17,005 bases of DNA from Alistipes sp. CAG:831. Lineage in GTDB: Bacteria; Bacteroidota; Bacteroidia; Bacteroidales; UBA932. The notes beneath the pieces were generated by a model, which searched no databases, was not told the origin of the DNA, and saw only the letters and a list, made by a program, of their open reading frames with translations. The stretch is from NCBI GenBank assembly GCA_000432775.1, contig HF990395.1:1-17005 (forward strand), given 5' to 3'. Positions 1-5,850 of this stretch are shown here, piece by piece. Both the position numbers and the translations under genes were made by a program. Numbering within the stretch: the first letter of the stretch is position 1; every line of letters begins with the position of its first letter.

Positions 1-40
1 TAGCAAGTTTGTGTTTGGGGCAGACCAAAACCGCTTGCTA
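1..40 (-). terminator. Nested inverted repeat downstream of the Crp/Fnr gene
   Basis: TAGCAAG at 1-7 pairs perfectly with CTTGCTA at 34-40, and inside it TTTGG (14-18) pairs with CCAAA (25-29). It starts about 19 nt past the stop codon of the minus-strand regulator gene, where a terminator hairpin would be expected. The window ends at its outer edge, so a T tract cannot be seen. It could equally be the end of a repeat or a binding site. Confidence 0.3.
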
Positions 41-59
41 TCCTCAGTTGGTTGAAACG

Positions 60-623
60 TCATTTTATTTGTGCCCGAATCCTACTCAAACTTGCCTGTG
101 TGATGCCTAAATAGGTGGCGATACTTCCTAACGGCAACCGCTGTAACAAATCAGGCTCTTTCTCCAACAACTCGTGATACCGTTCCGAGGCGACGGCTGA
201 CAACATGGAAATCAGCCGTTCCTCGGCAGCAAGCAGTTCCATTTCCGCATAACGCCGTCCCCAATTGGCTATGTGCAAATCCTTCAAGAATAACTCTTTC
301 AGTTTTTTCCTTTCCAATACATATAAGACAGAATTTTCCATCAGCTCCATTGTTTCATACCCCGGTTCGTCATTCACATATCCTTTCATGGAAACAATAG
401 TCGCCCCTTCCTTGCCGACCCAAAAGGTAATTTCTTTCCCCTCTACCGAAGTATAGGCGCGGACAATGCCTTTCTTGATGAAAAAGATGTCTTTTTCTAT
501 CTTGCCATATTCCAACACTTGGAATCCTTTTGGGTATGAGACTTCCGTCAGGCATTGCCGCAACTTGTCCAAAGACGCATCCGGCATGGCATATCTTTGG
601 TTGATGATTTCCTTTATATCCAT
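60..623 (-). CDS. Crp/Fnr-family transcriptional regulator
   Basis: A 187-residue cytoplasmic DNA-binding protein. Residues about 20-110 form a cyclic-nucleotide-binding-like beta-roll (GFQVLEYGKIEKDIFFIKKG, then the KEITFWVGKEG stretch). A helical dimerisation segment follows, and a short C-terminal helix-turn-helix occupies about 165-187 (LPLGSIATYLGITQASLSRI). This short form is common in Bacteroidota, where the ligand is usually unknown. There is no N-terminal cysteine cluster, so it is not an iron-sulfur Fnr. It is divergent from the SMR and MFS exporter genes, which suggests it controls them and itself. The ATG at 623 is favoured because a TAnnTTTG element lies just upstream at 646-653. 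Family assignment is firm. The target genes and inducer are inferred from position only. Confidence 0.9.
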   Translation of the reverse strand: MDIKEIINQRYAMPDASLDKLRQCLTEVSYPKGFQVLEYGKIEKDIFFIKKGIVRAYTSVEGKEITFWVGKEGATIVSMKGYVNDEPGYETMELMENSVLYVLERKKLKELFLKDLHIANWGRRYAEMELLAAEERLISMLSAVASERYHELLEKEPDLLQRLPLGSIATYLGITQASLSRIRAQIK

Positions 624-645
624 TGTCTATCGCTGTTACCGGGTG

Positions 646-653
646 CAAAATTA
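646..653 (-). promoter_or_regulatory. Bacteroidota -7 element for the Crp/Fnr gene
   Basis: Read on the minus strand this is TAATTTTG, a full match to the Bacteroidota -7 consensus TAnnTTTG. It lies 22 nt upstream of the regulator ATG, which leaves a short leader. I see no well-spaced TTTG -33 element. Confidence 0.5.
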
Positions 654-688
654 TAAAATAGCAAACGGAAACGGGAATGAACGATTGT

Positions 689-706
689 TTTTTGTCAAAT
701 GCAAAA
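689..706. promoter_or_regulatory. Candidate operator, copy 1 of an 18-bp direct repeat
   Basis: TTTTTGTCAAATGCAAAA. It matches the repeat at 711-728 in 16 of 18 positions, and the two start exactly 22 bp apart. It contains the palindrome TTTG-T-CAAA (691-699) and the inverted halves TTTTG/CAAAA (690-694, 702-706). It lies between the two divergent promoters. Crp-family proteins bind as dimers to palindromic sites, so a site for the adjacent regulator is the natural reading, but this is inference. Confidence 0.5.
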
Positions 707-710
707 TCAG

Positions 711-728
711 TTTTTGCCAAATGTAAAA
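711..728. promoter_or_regulatory. Candidate operator, copy 2 of an 18-bp direct repeat
   Basis: TTTTTGCCAAATGTAAAA, with the palindromic core TTTG-C-CAAA at 713-721. Its centre, about 719.5, is roughly 40-45 bp upstream of the transcription start expected from the -7 element at 750-757. That position suits class II activation by a Crp-type protein. The SMR promoter also lacks an obvious -33 box, which would fit dependence on an activator. Confidence 0.5.
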
Positions 729-749
729 AGCGGTTAGAAATAACCTGCT

Positions 750-757
750 TACTTTTG
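750..757 (+). promoter_or_regulatory. Bacteroidota -7 element for the SMR-MFS operon
   Basis: TACTTTTG matches TAnnTTTG fully and lies 26 nt before the SMR start codon. A -33 TTTG at the usual 19-21 nt spacing is absent. Confidence 0.55.
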
Positions 758-783
758 CGTCCGAATTTAATAAATCAATAGGT

Positions 784-1110
784 ATGAATTGGATAATCTT
801 ATTATTGGCAGGATTGTTTGAGGTGAGCCTTACATTCTGCTTGGGGAAAACGAAAGCGGCGTCAGGACTTGCGTTTTATCTGTGGGGTAGCGGCTTTCTG
901 GCTTCCACCGTATTGAGCATGACTTTGCTTGCCAAAGCGGTGCAAACGTTGCCTTTGGGGACTGCATACGCCATCTGGACAGGCATCGGAGCTGTCGGCA
1001 CGGTCTTGATTGGGATATTCGTTTTCAAAGAGCCGGCCACTCCCATCCGGCTTTTCTTCCTGTTCACGCTCATTGCTTCCTTGATAGGATTGAAAGTTGT
1101 GTCATACTGA
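784..1110 (+). CDS. SMR-family cation exporter, Gdx/SugE-like
   Basis: A 108-residue inner-membrane protein of the small multidrug resistance family, with four hydrophobic helices and the usual family length. Glu13 in helix 1 (AGLFEV) is the residue that binds proton or substrate in turn. The signature GTAYAIWTGIGAVG at 59-72 resembles the guanidinium exporters (Gdx, formerly SugE) more than EmrE, and the Ser-Met-Thr-Leu-Leu stretch keeps the helix-2 serine of Gdx. Gdx proteins have Trp at position 16, but this protein has Leu16 (FEVSLTF), so substrate range may differ from guanidinium. It acts as a dual-topology dimer, exchanging cations for protons. It is the first gene of an operon with the MFS gene 12 nt downstream. 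No guanidine riboswitch is recognisable upstream. Confidence 0.85.
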   Translation: MNWIILLLAGLFEVSLTFCLGKTKAASGLAFYLWGSGFLASTVLSMTLLAKAVQTLPLGTAYAIWTGIGAVGTVLIGIFVFKEPATPIRLFFLFTLIASLIGLKVVSY

Positions 1111-1117
1111 AAGGAGG
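1111..1117 (+). promoter_or_regulatory. Strong Shine-Dalgarno before the MFS gene
   Basis: AAGGAGG begins on the base after the SMR stop codon and ends 5 nt before the MFS ATG at 1123. Such a full anti-16S match is unusual in Bacteroidota. It fixes the start at 1123, or possibly the adjacent ATG at 1126. Confidence 0.6.
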
Positions 1118-1122
1118 AATAA

Positions 1123-2505
1123 ATGATGAAATATGAATTGAGAGAAAACCACGGCATTCCGGCACCTCTGCTGGCTCTGATGGCAGTCGCTACCGGGCTT
1201 TCCGTTGCCAACTGCTACTACAACCAGCCTTTGTTGGGCAGCATGGCAAAGGATTTTGGGGTAAGCGACTTTTCTGCCAGCATGGTAGCGACATTGACCC
1301 AGATAGGCTATGTGACCGGACTTGTATTTGTCATCCCGCTTGGTGATCTGGTTTCACGAAAGAAGCTGATATTGACCAATTATATCGTTTCTGCGTGTGC
1401 CTTGCTTGCCATAGCCCTTGCCCCGAACATCTATTGGGTGTGGGGCGCATCCTTGCTTGCCGGTGCGACATTGACCCAGATAGGTTATGTAGTCGGACTT
1501 GTGTTTGTCATTCCGCTTGGCGATTTGGTTTCACGAAAGCAGCTGATATTGACCAATTATATCATTTCATCGTGCGCATTGCTTGCCATAGCACTTGCCC
1601 CTAACATCTATTGGGTGTGGGGCGCATCCTTGCTTGCCGGCGCATCTTCGGTCATGCCGCAGTTCTTCATCCCGTTGGTGTCTTTCCATTCAGCACCAGC
1701 ACACAAGGTACGCAACGTGGGGATTATACAGTCCTGTCTGCTCATAGGCATTCTTGGCTCACGGGTGTTAAGTGGTTTCCTGGCTGATATGTGGGGATGG
1801 CGTTCCGTCTATTTTGTGGCTTGTGTGTTTATGCTCGGATGCTTTCTTATGATTTACAAGATGCTTCCCGTTCTGCCTGCTCGTTCACGTGAAAATTATG
1901 CGGGTCTGATGAAATCCTTGTTGCGTCTGCTTGCCAAATACCCGTACTTGCGTATCGCTTCGTTGAGGGCGGCATTGGCTTATGGCTCGTTCTTTGCGTT
2001 GTGGAGTTGCCTTGCTTTCCGGATGAAGCAAGAGCCATTCTTTGCGGATGACGATATTATCGGGGCACTCGGTTTGTGCGGATTGGCAGGTGCGTCTACG
2101 GTTGTATTCATTAGCGGCTATATCCAGAAGTACGGCGTAAAGTTCTTCTCCATTGTCGGGGGATGTGTTATCTTGGCTGCATGGTTGTTGGCATTTTTTG
2201 GAAATGACAGCTACTTGTGGATGATAATCGCCATCCTTTTGATTGATGCAGGAATGCAATGCATCCATTTGTCAAATCAGACCAGCGTGGTCTCCCTTGA
2301 CGCATCCGCCATCAACCGAGTCAATACCGTTTATATGACCATCTACTTTCTGGGCGGTTCTGCTGGTACGTTCGTTTCAGGTCTGTTTTGGCAACATTAC
2401 GGATGGGCAGGCGTGGTAGGAGTAGGAGTTGCCTTTACCGTGGCTTCCTTGTTCGTTAATTGCTTCCAACCAAGACTGCATAAGGATGAATGCTCAATAT
2501 TCTGA
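1123..2505 (+). CDS. MFS exporter with an internal tandem duplication
   Basis: A 460-residue major facilitator superfamily protein of the inner membrane, probably a proton-coupled drug or metabolite exporter. The N-terminus (residues about 17-45, with CYYNQPLLG) is typical of a bacterial 12-helix MFS group of about 400 residues. This one is about 60 residues too long, because residues 56-114 are repeated in frame as 115-173. The repeat spans helix 2, the cytoplasmic motif A loop (GDLVSRKKLI, then GDLVSRKQLI), helix 3 and the first part of helix 4. Adding one helix pair should give 14 helices and still keep the inside-outside order. It follows the SMR gene closely and is probably controlled by the divergent Crp/Fnr protein. 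The substrate cannot be told. Whether the enlarged protein works is open, but the reading frame is intact. Confidence 0.85.
   Translation: MMKYELRENHGIPAPLLALMAVATGLSVANCYYNQPLLGSMAKDFGVSDFSASMVATLTQIGYVTGLVFVIPLGDLVSRKKLILTNYIVSACALLAIALAPNIYWVWGASLLAGATLTQIGYVVGLVFVIPLGDLVSRKQLILTNYIISSCALLAIALAPNIYWVWGASLLAGASSVMPQFFIPLVSFHSAPAHKVRNVGIIQSCLLIGILGSRVLSGFLADMWGWRSVYFVACVFMLGCFLMIYKMLPVLPARSRENYAGLMKSLLRLLAKYPYLRIASLRAALAYGSFFALWSCLAFRMKQEPFFADDDIIGALGLCGLAGASTVVFISGYIQKYGVKFFSIVGGCVILAAWLLAFFGNDSYLWMIIAILLIDAGMQCIHLSNQTSVVSLDASAINRVNTVYMTIYFLGGSAGTFVSGLFWQHYGWAGVVGVGVAFTVASLFVNCFQPRLHKDECSIF
1288..1464 (+). repeat. 177-bp in-frame tandem repeat, copy 1 (MFS gene)
   Basis: Encodes MFS residues 56-114 (ATLTQIGY to WGASLLAG). 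It abuts copy 2 with no spacer. By hand alignment 160 of 177 bases agree. Confidence 0.95.
1465..1641 (+). repeat. 177-bp in-frame tandem repeat, copy 2 (MFS gene)
   Basis: Encodes MFS residues 115-173. Against copy 1 it has 17 base changes, about 12 of them silent, and only four residue changes (Thr to Val, Lys to Gln, Val to Ile, Ala to Ser). The first 20 bases and a 38-base run near the end are identical. Confidence 0.95.
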
Positions 2506-2550
2506 CTAAAATAATTTTTGGAATGATCCTTTCAGTCTGAATATTTTTCA

Positions 2551-2558
2551 TACCTTTG
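2551..2558 (+). promoter_or_regulatory. Bacteroidota -7-like element
   Basis: TACCTTTG matches TAnnTTTG, 31 nt ahead of the ATG at 2590. The palindrome TTCAGTCTGAA (2531-2541) lies just upstream, where a repressor or activator could bind. No clear -33 box. Confidence 0.4.
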
Positions 2559-2589
2559 TACCGTAAGAGTTTCCCAAACAAGCAAAGCG

Positions 2590-2823
2590 ATGCAGACCAC
2601 GGCAATCAGGACGGTTGCCAACTCATTACCTGAAAACGAAGTAATTCTTCTAACTCTCTTGATTTCAAAGAGGTATATTCCTTATGCAGATTTACTAAAA
2701 TTTTATGACAATGCGCGATTTTCCGCTGGAATTCGGCCATCTTCTCCGGTACAACTCCCGTGCACATCGTTTTGCGGGCATGTTCTACGATACAGCATCT
2801 CCATCAACGCCCCGACCCAATAA
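2590..2823 (+). CDS. Small ORF of unknown function, doubtful
   Basis: A possible 77-residue protein (start MQTTAIRTVANSLPENEVIL). I do not recognise it. It has no clear signal peptide or membrane helix, and the second half, which lies in GC-richer sequence, looks less protein-like (IRPSSPVQLPCTSFCG). A promoter-like element precedes it at a plausible distance and a stem-loop with a T tract follows immediately, which favours transcription. An overlapping ORF at 2711-2833 in another frame (40 residues, start MRDFPLEFGHLLRY) may be the better continuation. If so, this could be a frameshifted or truncated gene whose ends have been joined to foreign sequence. Confidence 0.3.
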   Translation: MQTTAIRTVANSLPENEVILLTLLISKRYIPYADLLKFYDNARFSAGIRPSSPVQLPCTSFCGHVLRYSISINAPTQ

Positions 2824-2840
2824 GGATTGCTGATTGGGTC
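2814..2840 (+). terminator. Stem-loop with T tract between convergent genes
   Basis: GACCCAAT (2814-2821) and ATTGGGTC (2833-2840) form a perfect 8-bp stem around an 11-nt loop, followed by TTTT at 2841-2844 on the plus strand. It abuts the stop codon of the minus-strand serpin gene. Plus-strand transcripts would end here. In the serpin direction the stem is not followed by a U run, so any effect on that mRNA would be 3'-end protection rather than classical termination. Confidence 0.5.
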
Positions 2841-2842
2841 TT

Positions 2843-4021
2843 TTACAGGTCGCGTACAATTCCCATGAATAGGACCGGACCGGACTCGCGCCCGCGTATC
2901 AGGAACACGAAGGGGCGGTCAGCCTTGAACTCAAACGGATCGGGGGCAAGGGATGTCCGCATGATGCCTACAGAGGTGACGGCTGCCGCCTCCGAGCCTT
3001 CCTCATTGACCTCGATGAATGTCTTCTGCTTTACTTCGCTGATCATCAGAGGCTCCCTGGCTATTCCGGAGAAATCGGCCGCAGGAGTGAAGGCAGTCCG
3101 CATTCCGAGGCGCTGCAGTGTGGCGATGAGGGAGGTCTCATACTCGGCCTTGAATTTGGGAATGCTCACCTTTATGCGGTCAGTCTGAAGCAGGCCGGTC
3201 AGAGTGCTCAGGGCCTCACCGTCCAGACCTGACACGAATTCCTCGGCACTCGTTCCTTCAGCAGGCAGAAAGATATCCATCACGAATGAGCCGTCTCCGT
3301 AGGGAAGCTCCAGCACCGAGCCTTCAGGACCGGTGTAGTAGGGAAAACTTGCGGTATTGTGCATGAACTCGACCTTGGAGCTCCGGTTATTGCCGTGGAA
3401 AATATCCTCACGTGTTCTGGCAGCATCAAAGGGACAGGACCACATTCCCTTGAAATACAAAGCATTCAACAGATACATCTGAGTAGCTGGGTCGATGCTT
3501 TCAATCATCTTGCTGATACGTCCGTTGGTATTTTCCGAGCACCAGTTGTTAATGACCGAAGGAGAAGTGGGGTCTGAGAAATCCAGATTGCTTACCGAGG
3601 CATCGTAATACCTGACGGCCGTCTTGCAGAAACGGGACCTGACCGGAAAAAGGTCTGAAACCCAGATAGAGTTGGCCACATTAAGTTCTATGCCCACAGG
3701 TCCGGAGGCCAGAAAGTCCATCACACTGCGGTTGTACTCATTGAGTTCCTTTATGGAAACATCCTGACCGAGAACGGACAGCATTTCAGCCAAAGTGGCC
3801 TCTTCTGCCCCGTTTGCAGTCATAGACAGTGCCATCGATGCACTCAGCGGGGATATGAAGACTACATCGGAGCCGTCGTACGAGACAGCATCCTGGAAAA
3901 GTCCGAAGGCAAAAGAGGAACCGGACGCCTCCGCGCCGGTCCCTCTTTTAAGAACATCCTCCGTCTGCGCTGAAACCATGAAAGGCAGCAGGACAAACAT
4001 CAATGTTAAGATACGCCTCAT
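2843..4021 (-). CDS. Secreted serpin (serine/cysteine protease inhibitor)
   Basis: A 392-residue serpin, close to the usual size for the family. Residues 1-18 (MRRILTLMFVLLPFMVSA) are a signal peptide with likely cleavage before Gln19. There is no lipobox cysteine, so it is exported but not lipid-anchored. The serpin core is clear: FISPLSASMAL near 55-65, LNALYFKGMW near 185-194, the hinge EEGSEAAAV at 340-348 with small residues at P12-P10 as in inhibitory members, and the C-terminal RPFVFLIR and GPVLFMGIV strands. Counting from Gly342 as P15 places P1-P1' at Thr356-Ser357 with Arg355 at P2. A one-residue shift would make Arg355 P1 and the protein trypsin-like in target. It is the last gene of the lysine operon: its ATG overlaps the etfA stop codon by one base (TAATG), so translation is coupled. 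Targets are unknown; host or neighbour proteases are plausible. Confidence 0.93.
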   Translation of the reverse strand: MRRILTLMFVLLPFMVSAQTEDVLKRGTGAEASGSSFAFGLFQDAVSYDGSDVVFISPLSASMALSMTANGAEEATLAEMLSVLGQDVSIKELNEYNRSVMDFLASGPVGIELNVANSIWVSDLFPVRSRFCKTAVRYYDASVSNLDFSDPTSPSVINNWCSENTNGRISKMIESIDPATQMYLLNALYFKGMWSCPFDAARTREDIFHGNNRSSKVEFMHNTASFPYYTGPEGSVLELPYGDGSFVMDIFLPAEGTSAEEFVSGLDGEALSTLTGLLQTDRIKVSIPKFKAEYETSLIATLQRLGMRTAFTPAADFSGIAREPLMISEVKQKTFIEVNEEGSEAAAVTSVGIMRTSLAPDPFEFKADRPFVFLIRGRESGPVLFMGIVRDL

Positions 4022-5028
4022 TACTTCTGCATCTCTTTACGTAATCTCTCGGCCAGCAGGGGAACTATCTTGTTCACATCCCCTACTATACCGATATCCG
4101 AAACATTGAAGATGGGCGCGAACTTGTCTTTGTTCACGGCTACGATATAGCCGGACTCCTCCATTCCTGCCAGATGCTGGATGGCTCCGGATATACCGAG
4201 AGCGAGATAGAGGTCGGGGCGGACGGTCTTGCCGGTCTGGCCCACCTGACGGTCATGCGGCATGATGCCGGCATCGACCATTGCCCTGGATGCGGATACC
4301 TCCGCTCCGAGTACGTCGGCCAGCTCCTGGAGCTTTGCGAAACCCTCCTTGCAGCCTACTCCGCGACCGCCGGAGACGAGGATCTTGGCCTCGGTGATAT
4401 CCACCTTGTTCTTCTCCTCACGCACCTCCTCGATGAGGCGGACCCTGATCTTGGAGTGGTCAAACTTGGTCTCGAAACGGACGATTGAACCGGTACGGCC
4501 GGGCTCGGGGTCACGCTTGGGCATCACACCGGGACGTACTGTGGACATCTGGGGACGGTGCTCGGTACACATGATGGTGGCCATCAGATTGCCTCCGAAG
4601 GCCGGACGGGTCATCATCAGCTGCTTGTCCTCCGATATCTCCAGCTTAGTGCAGTCCGCGGTAAGTCCTGTTGACAGACGGGCGGAGAGCCTGGGGGCAA
4701 GGTCACGGCCGATGGTCGTGGCTCCGAAAAGCACTATGTTGGGCCGCATGGCTGTGATGATCTGATATACGGACTGGGCATACTGCTCAGTCAGGTAGTC
4801 CTTGAGTTCTATATGGTCGGTGACCACTACCTCGTCGGCGCCATACTCGAAAAGTGTGGGGATGAGCCCTTCCACATTGTAGCCGGCCAGGATGGCAACC
4901 ACCTTCTCTCCCAGTGCTTCCGCAAGGTCACGGGCCTTGCCTATAAGCTCCAGTGCGACAGGCTGGATAACACCGCCTCTCTGTTCTGCGAACACATATA
5001 CGTTCTTGTAGTCGTTCTTGTTGATCAT
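4021..5028 (-). CDS. etfA: Electron transfer flavoprotein, alpha subunit
   Basis: A 335-residue EtfA that pairs with EtfB and binds FAD in the cytoplasm. The N-terminal adenine-nucleotide-hydrolase-like domain covers about 1-190. The C-terminal FAD domain has the family signature near 215-330: ILVSGGRGVG at 216-225, the SASRAMVDAG stretch, GQTGKTVRPDLYLALGISGA at 263-282 and FNVSDIGIVGD at 307-317. It has no extra N-terminal ferredoxin-like domain, which some EtfA proteins carry. The gene starts 24 nt after etfB and its stop overlaps the serpin start. It shuttles electrons to the butyryl-CoA dehydrogenase encoded just upstream. If the pair is of the bifurcating type, NADH would reduce crotonyl-CoA and ferredoxin together; that is inferred, not shown. 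Confidence 0.95.
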   Translation of the reverse strand: MINKNDYKNVYVFAEQRGGVIQPVALELIGKARDLAEALGEKVVAILAGYNVEGLIPTLFEYGADEVVVTDHIELKDYLTEQYAQSVYQIITAMRPNIVLFGATTIGRDLAPRLSARLSTGLTADCTKLEISEDKQLMMTRPAFGGNLMATIMCTEHRPQMSTVRPGVMPKRDPEPGRTGSIVRFETKFDHSKIRVRLIEEVREEKNKVDITEAKILVSGGRGVGCKEGFAKLQELADVLGAEVSASRAMVDAGIMPHDRQVGQTGKTVRPDLYLALGISGAIQHLAGMEESGYIVAVNKDKFAPIFNVSDIGIVGDVNKIVPLLAERLRKEMQK

Positions 5029-5052
5029 AATCTATGATGTATTACGGTGTTA

Positions 5053-5838
5053 CTATATGATGAATTTTTCCTTGAGACGGGAAACTATCAGGCCTACAGC
5101 CTCCTCGGCGTCCACCTCGAATATCTCTCCCGGAGCTTTCAGACCCTTTGTGAAGGCCTTCAGCACCTTGGTCGGAGAGCCTTTCAGACCGAGCTTGCTT
5201 TCGTCCACATCGATCTTGTCCGCCCCCCATACCTCTACCTGCTTATTGTACGCCTGGACGATGCCGGGAGCACTCATGTACCTCGGCTTCACGGCAGACG
5301 ACAGTACTGTCAGCAGACAAGGCATCTGAGCCTCGAGAATCTGCATTCCCTCTTCGGTCTCCTTATTGACACGCAGGGTCTTGCCTCCTTTCTCCACCTC
5401 CAGGTCGCATACATACGATACCTGAGGCACGTCCAGGTGCTCGGCAATCTGGGGACCCACCTGGGCGGTATCTCCGTCGATGGCCTGACGGCCGGTAATT
5501 ACCAGATCCCATTCCAGAGTCCTGAGGGCCCCGGCAAGAGCATTGGATGTAGCGAGAGTGTCGGCTCCGGCAAATTTCCTGTCGGTCAGGAGTATCGCCC
5601 TGTCCACACCCATGGCGTAGGCTTCCCTGAGGATCAGGTCCGCCTGAGGAGGTCCCATGGTGATGACCGTGACATGGGCCCCGTACTTGTCCTTCAGACG
5701 CAGAGCCATTTCAAGTCCGCCCTTGTCGTCGGGGTTCATGATGCTGGGCACTCCGTCCCTGATGAGGGTTCCGGTAACAGGATTGATCTTTATCTCGGTG
5801 GTATCGGGTACCTGCTTGATACAAACTACTATATTCAT
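5053..5838 (-). CDS. etfB: Electron transfer flavoprotein, beta subunit
   Basis: A 261-residue EtfB, the usual length. It begins MNIVVCIKQVPDTTEIKI like clostridial EtfB/FixA proteins. It has ILLTDRKFAGADTLATS at 82-98 and VITGRQAIDGDTAQVGPQ at 113-130, the nucleotide-binding loops. Bifurcating Etfs carry a second FAD in this subunit, while mitochondrial-type Etfs carry AMP. The GRQAIDGDTAQVGPQ loop resembles those from Bcd-Etf complexes of butyrate-forming anaerobes, so a bifurcating complex with Bcd is likely, though not certain from sequence alone. The gene lies 12 nt after bcd and 24 nt before etfA, which supports a fixed Bcd-EtfB-EtfA unit. Confidence 0.95.
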   Translation of the reverse strand: MNIVVCIKQVPDTTEIKINPVTGTLIRDGVPSIMNPDDKGGLEMALRLKDKYGAHVTVITMGPPQADLILREAYAMGVDRAILLTDRKFAGADTLATSNALAGALRTLEWDLVITGRQAIDGDTAQVGPQIAEHLDVPQVSYVCDLEVEKGGKTLRVNKETEEGMQILEAQMPCLLTVLSSAVKPRYMSAPGIVQAYNKQVEVWGADKIDVDESKLGLKGSPTKVLKAFTKGLKAPGEIFEVDAEEAVGLIVSRLKEKFII

Positions 5839-5850
5839 ACTTTCCTGATT

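Larger units (their letters stand above)
2506..2842. other. Spacer between efflux module and serpin
   Basis: No convincing conserved gene. The first 200 bases are AT-rich like the efflux module, and from about 2710 the GC content rises. It holds an 11-bp palindrome TTCAGTCTGAA at 2531-2541, a -7-like element at 2551-2558, two overlapping small ORFs (2590-2823 and 2711-2833, in different frames) and a terminator-like stem-loop at 2814-2840. It may contain the junction of an acquired segment, but I see no direct repeats, integrase or IS end to prove it. Confidence 0.5.

Noticed and set aside
750..760. TTACTTTTGC resembling the core of CTnDOT-type attachment sites.
   Set aside because: It coincides with a well-placed -7 promoter element. 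No second copy or integrase gene was seen, and the similarity is short.
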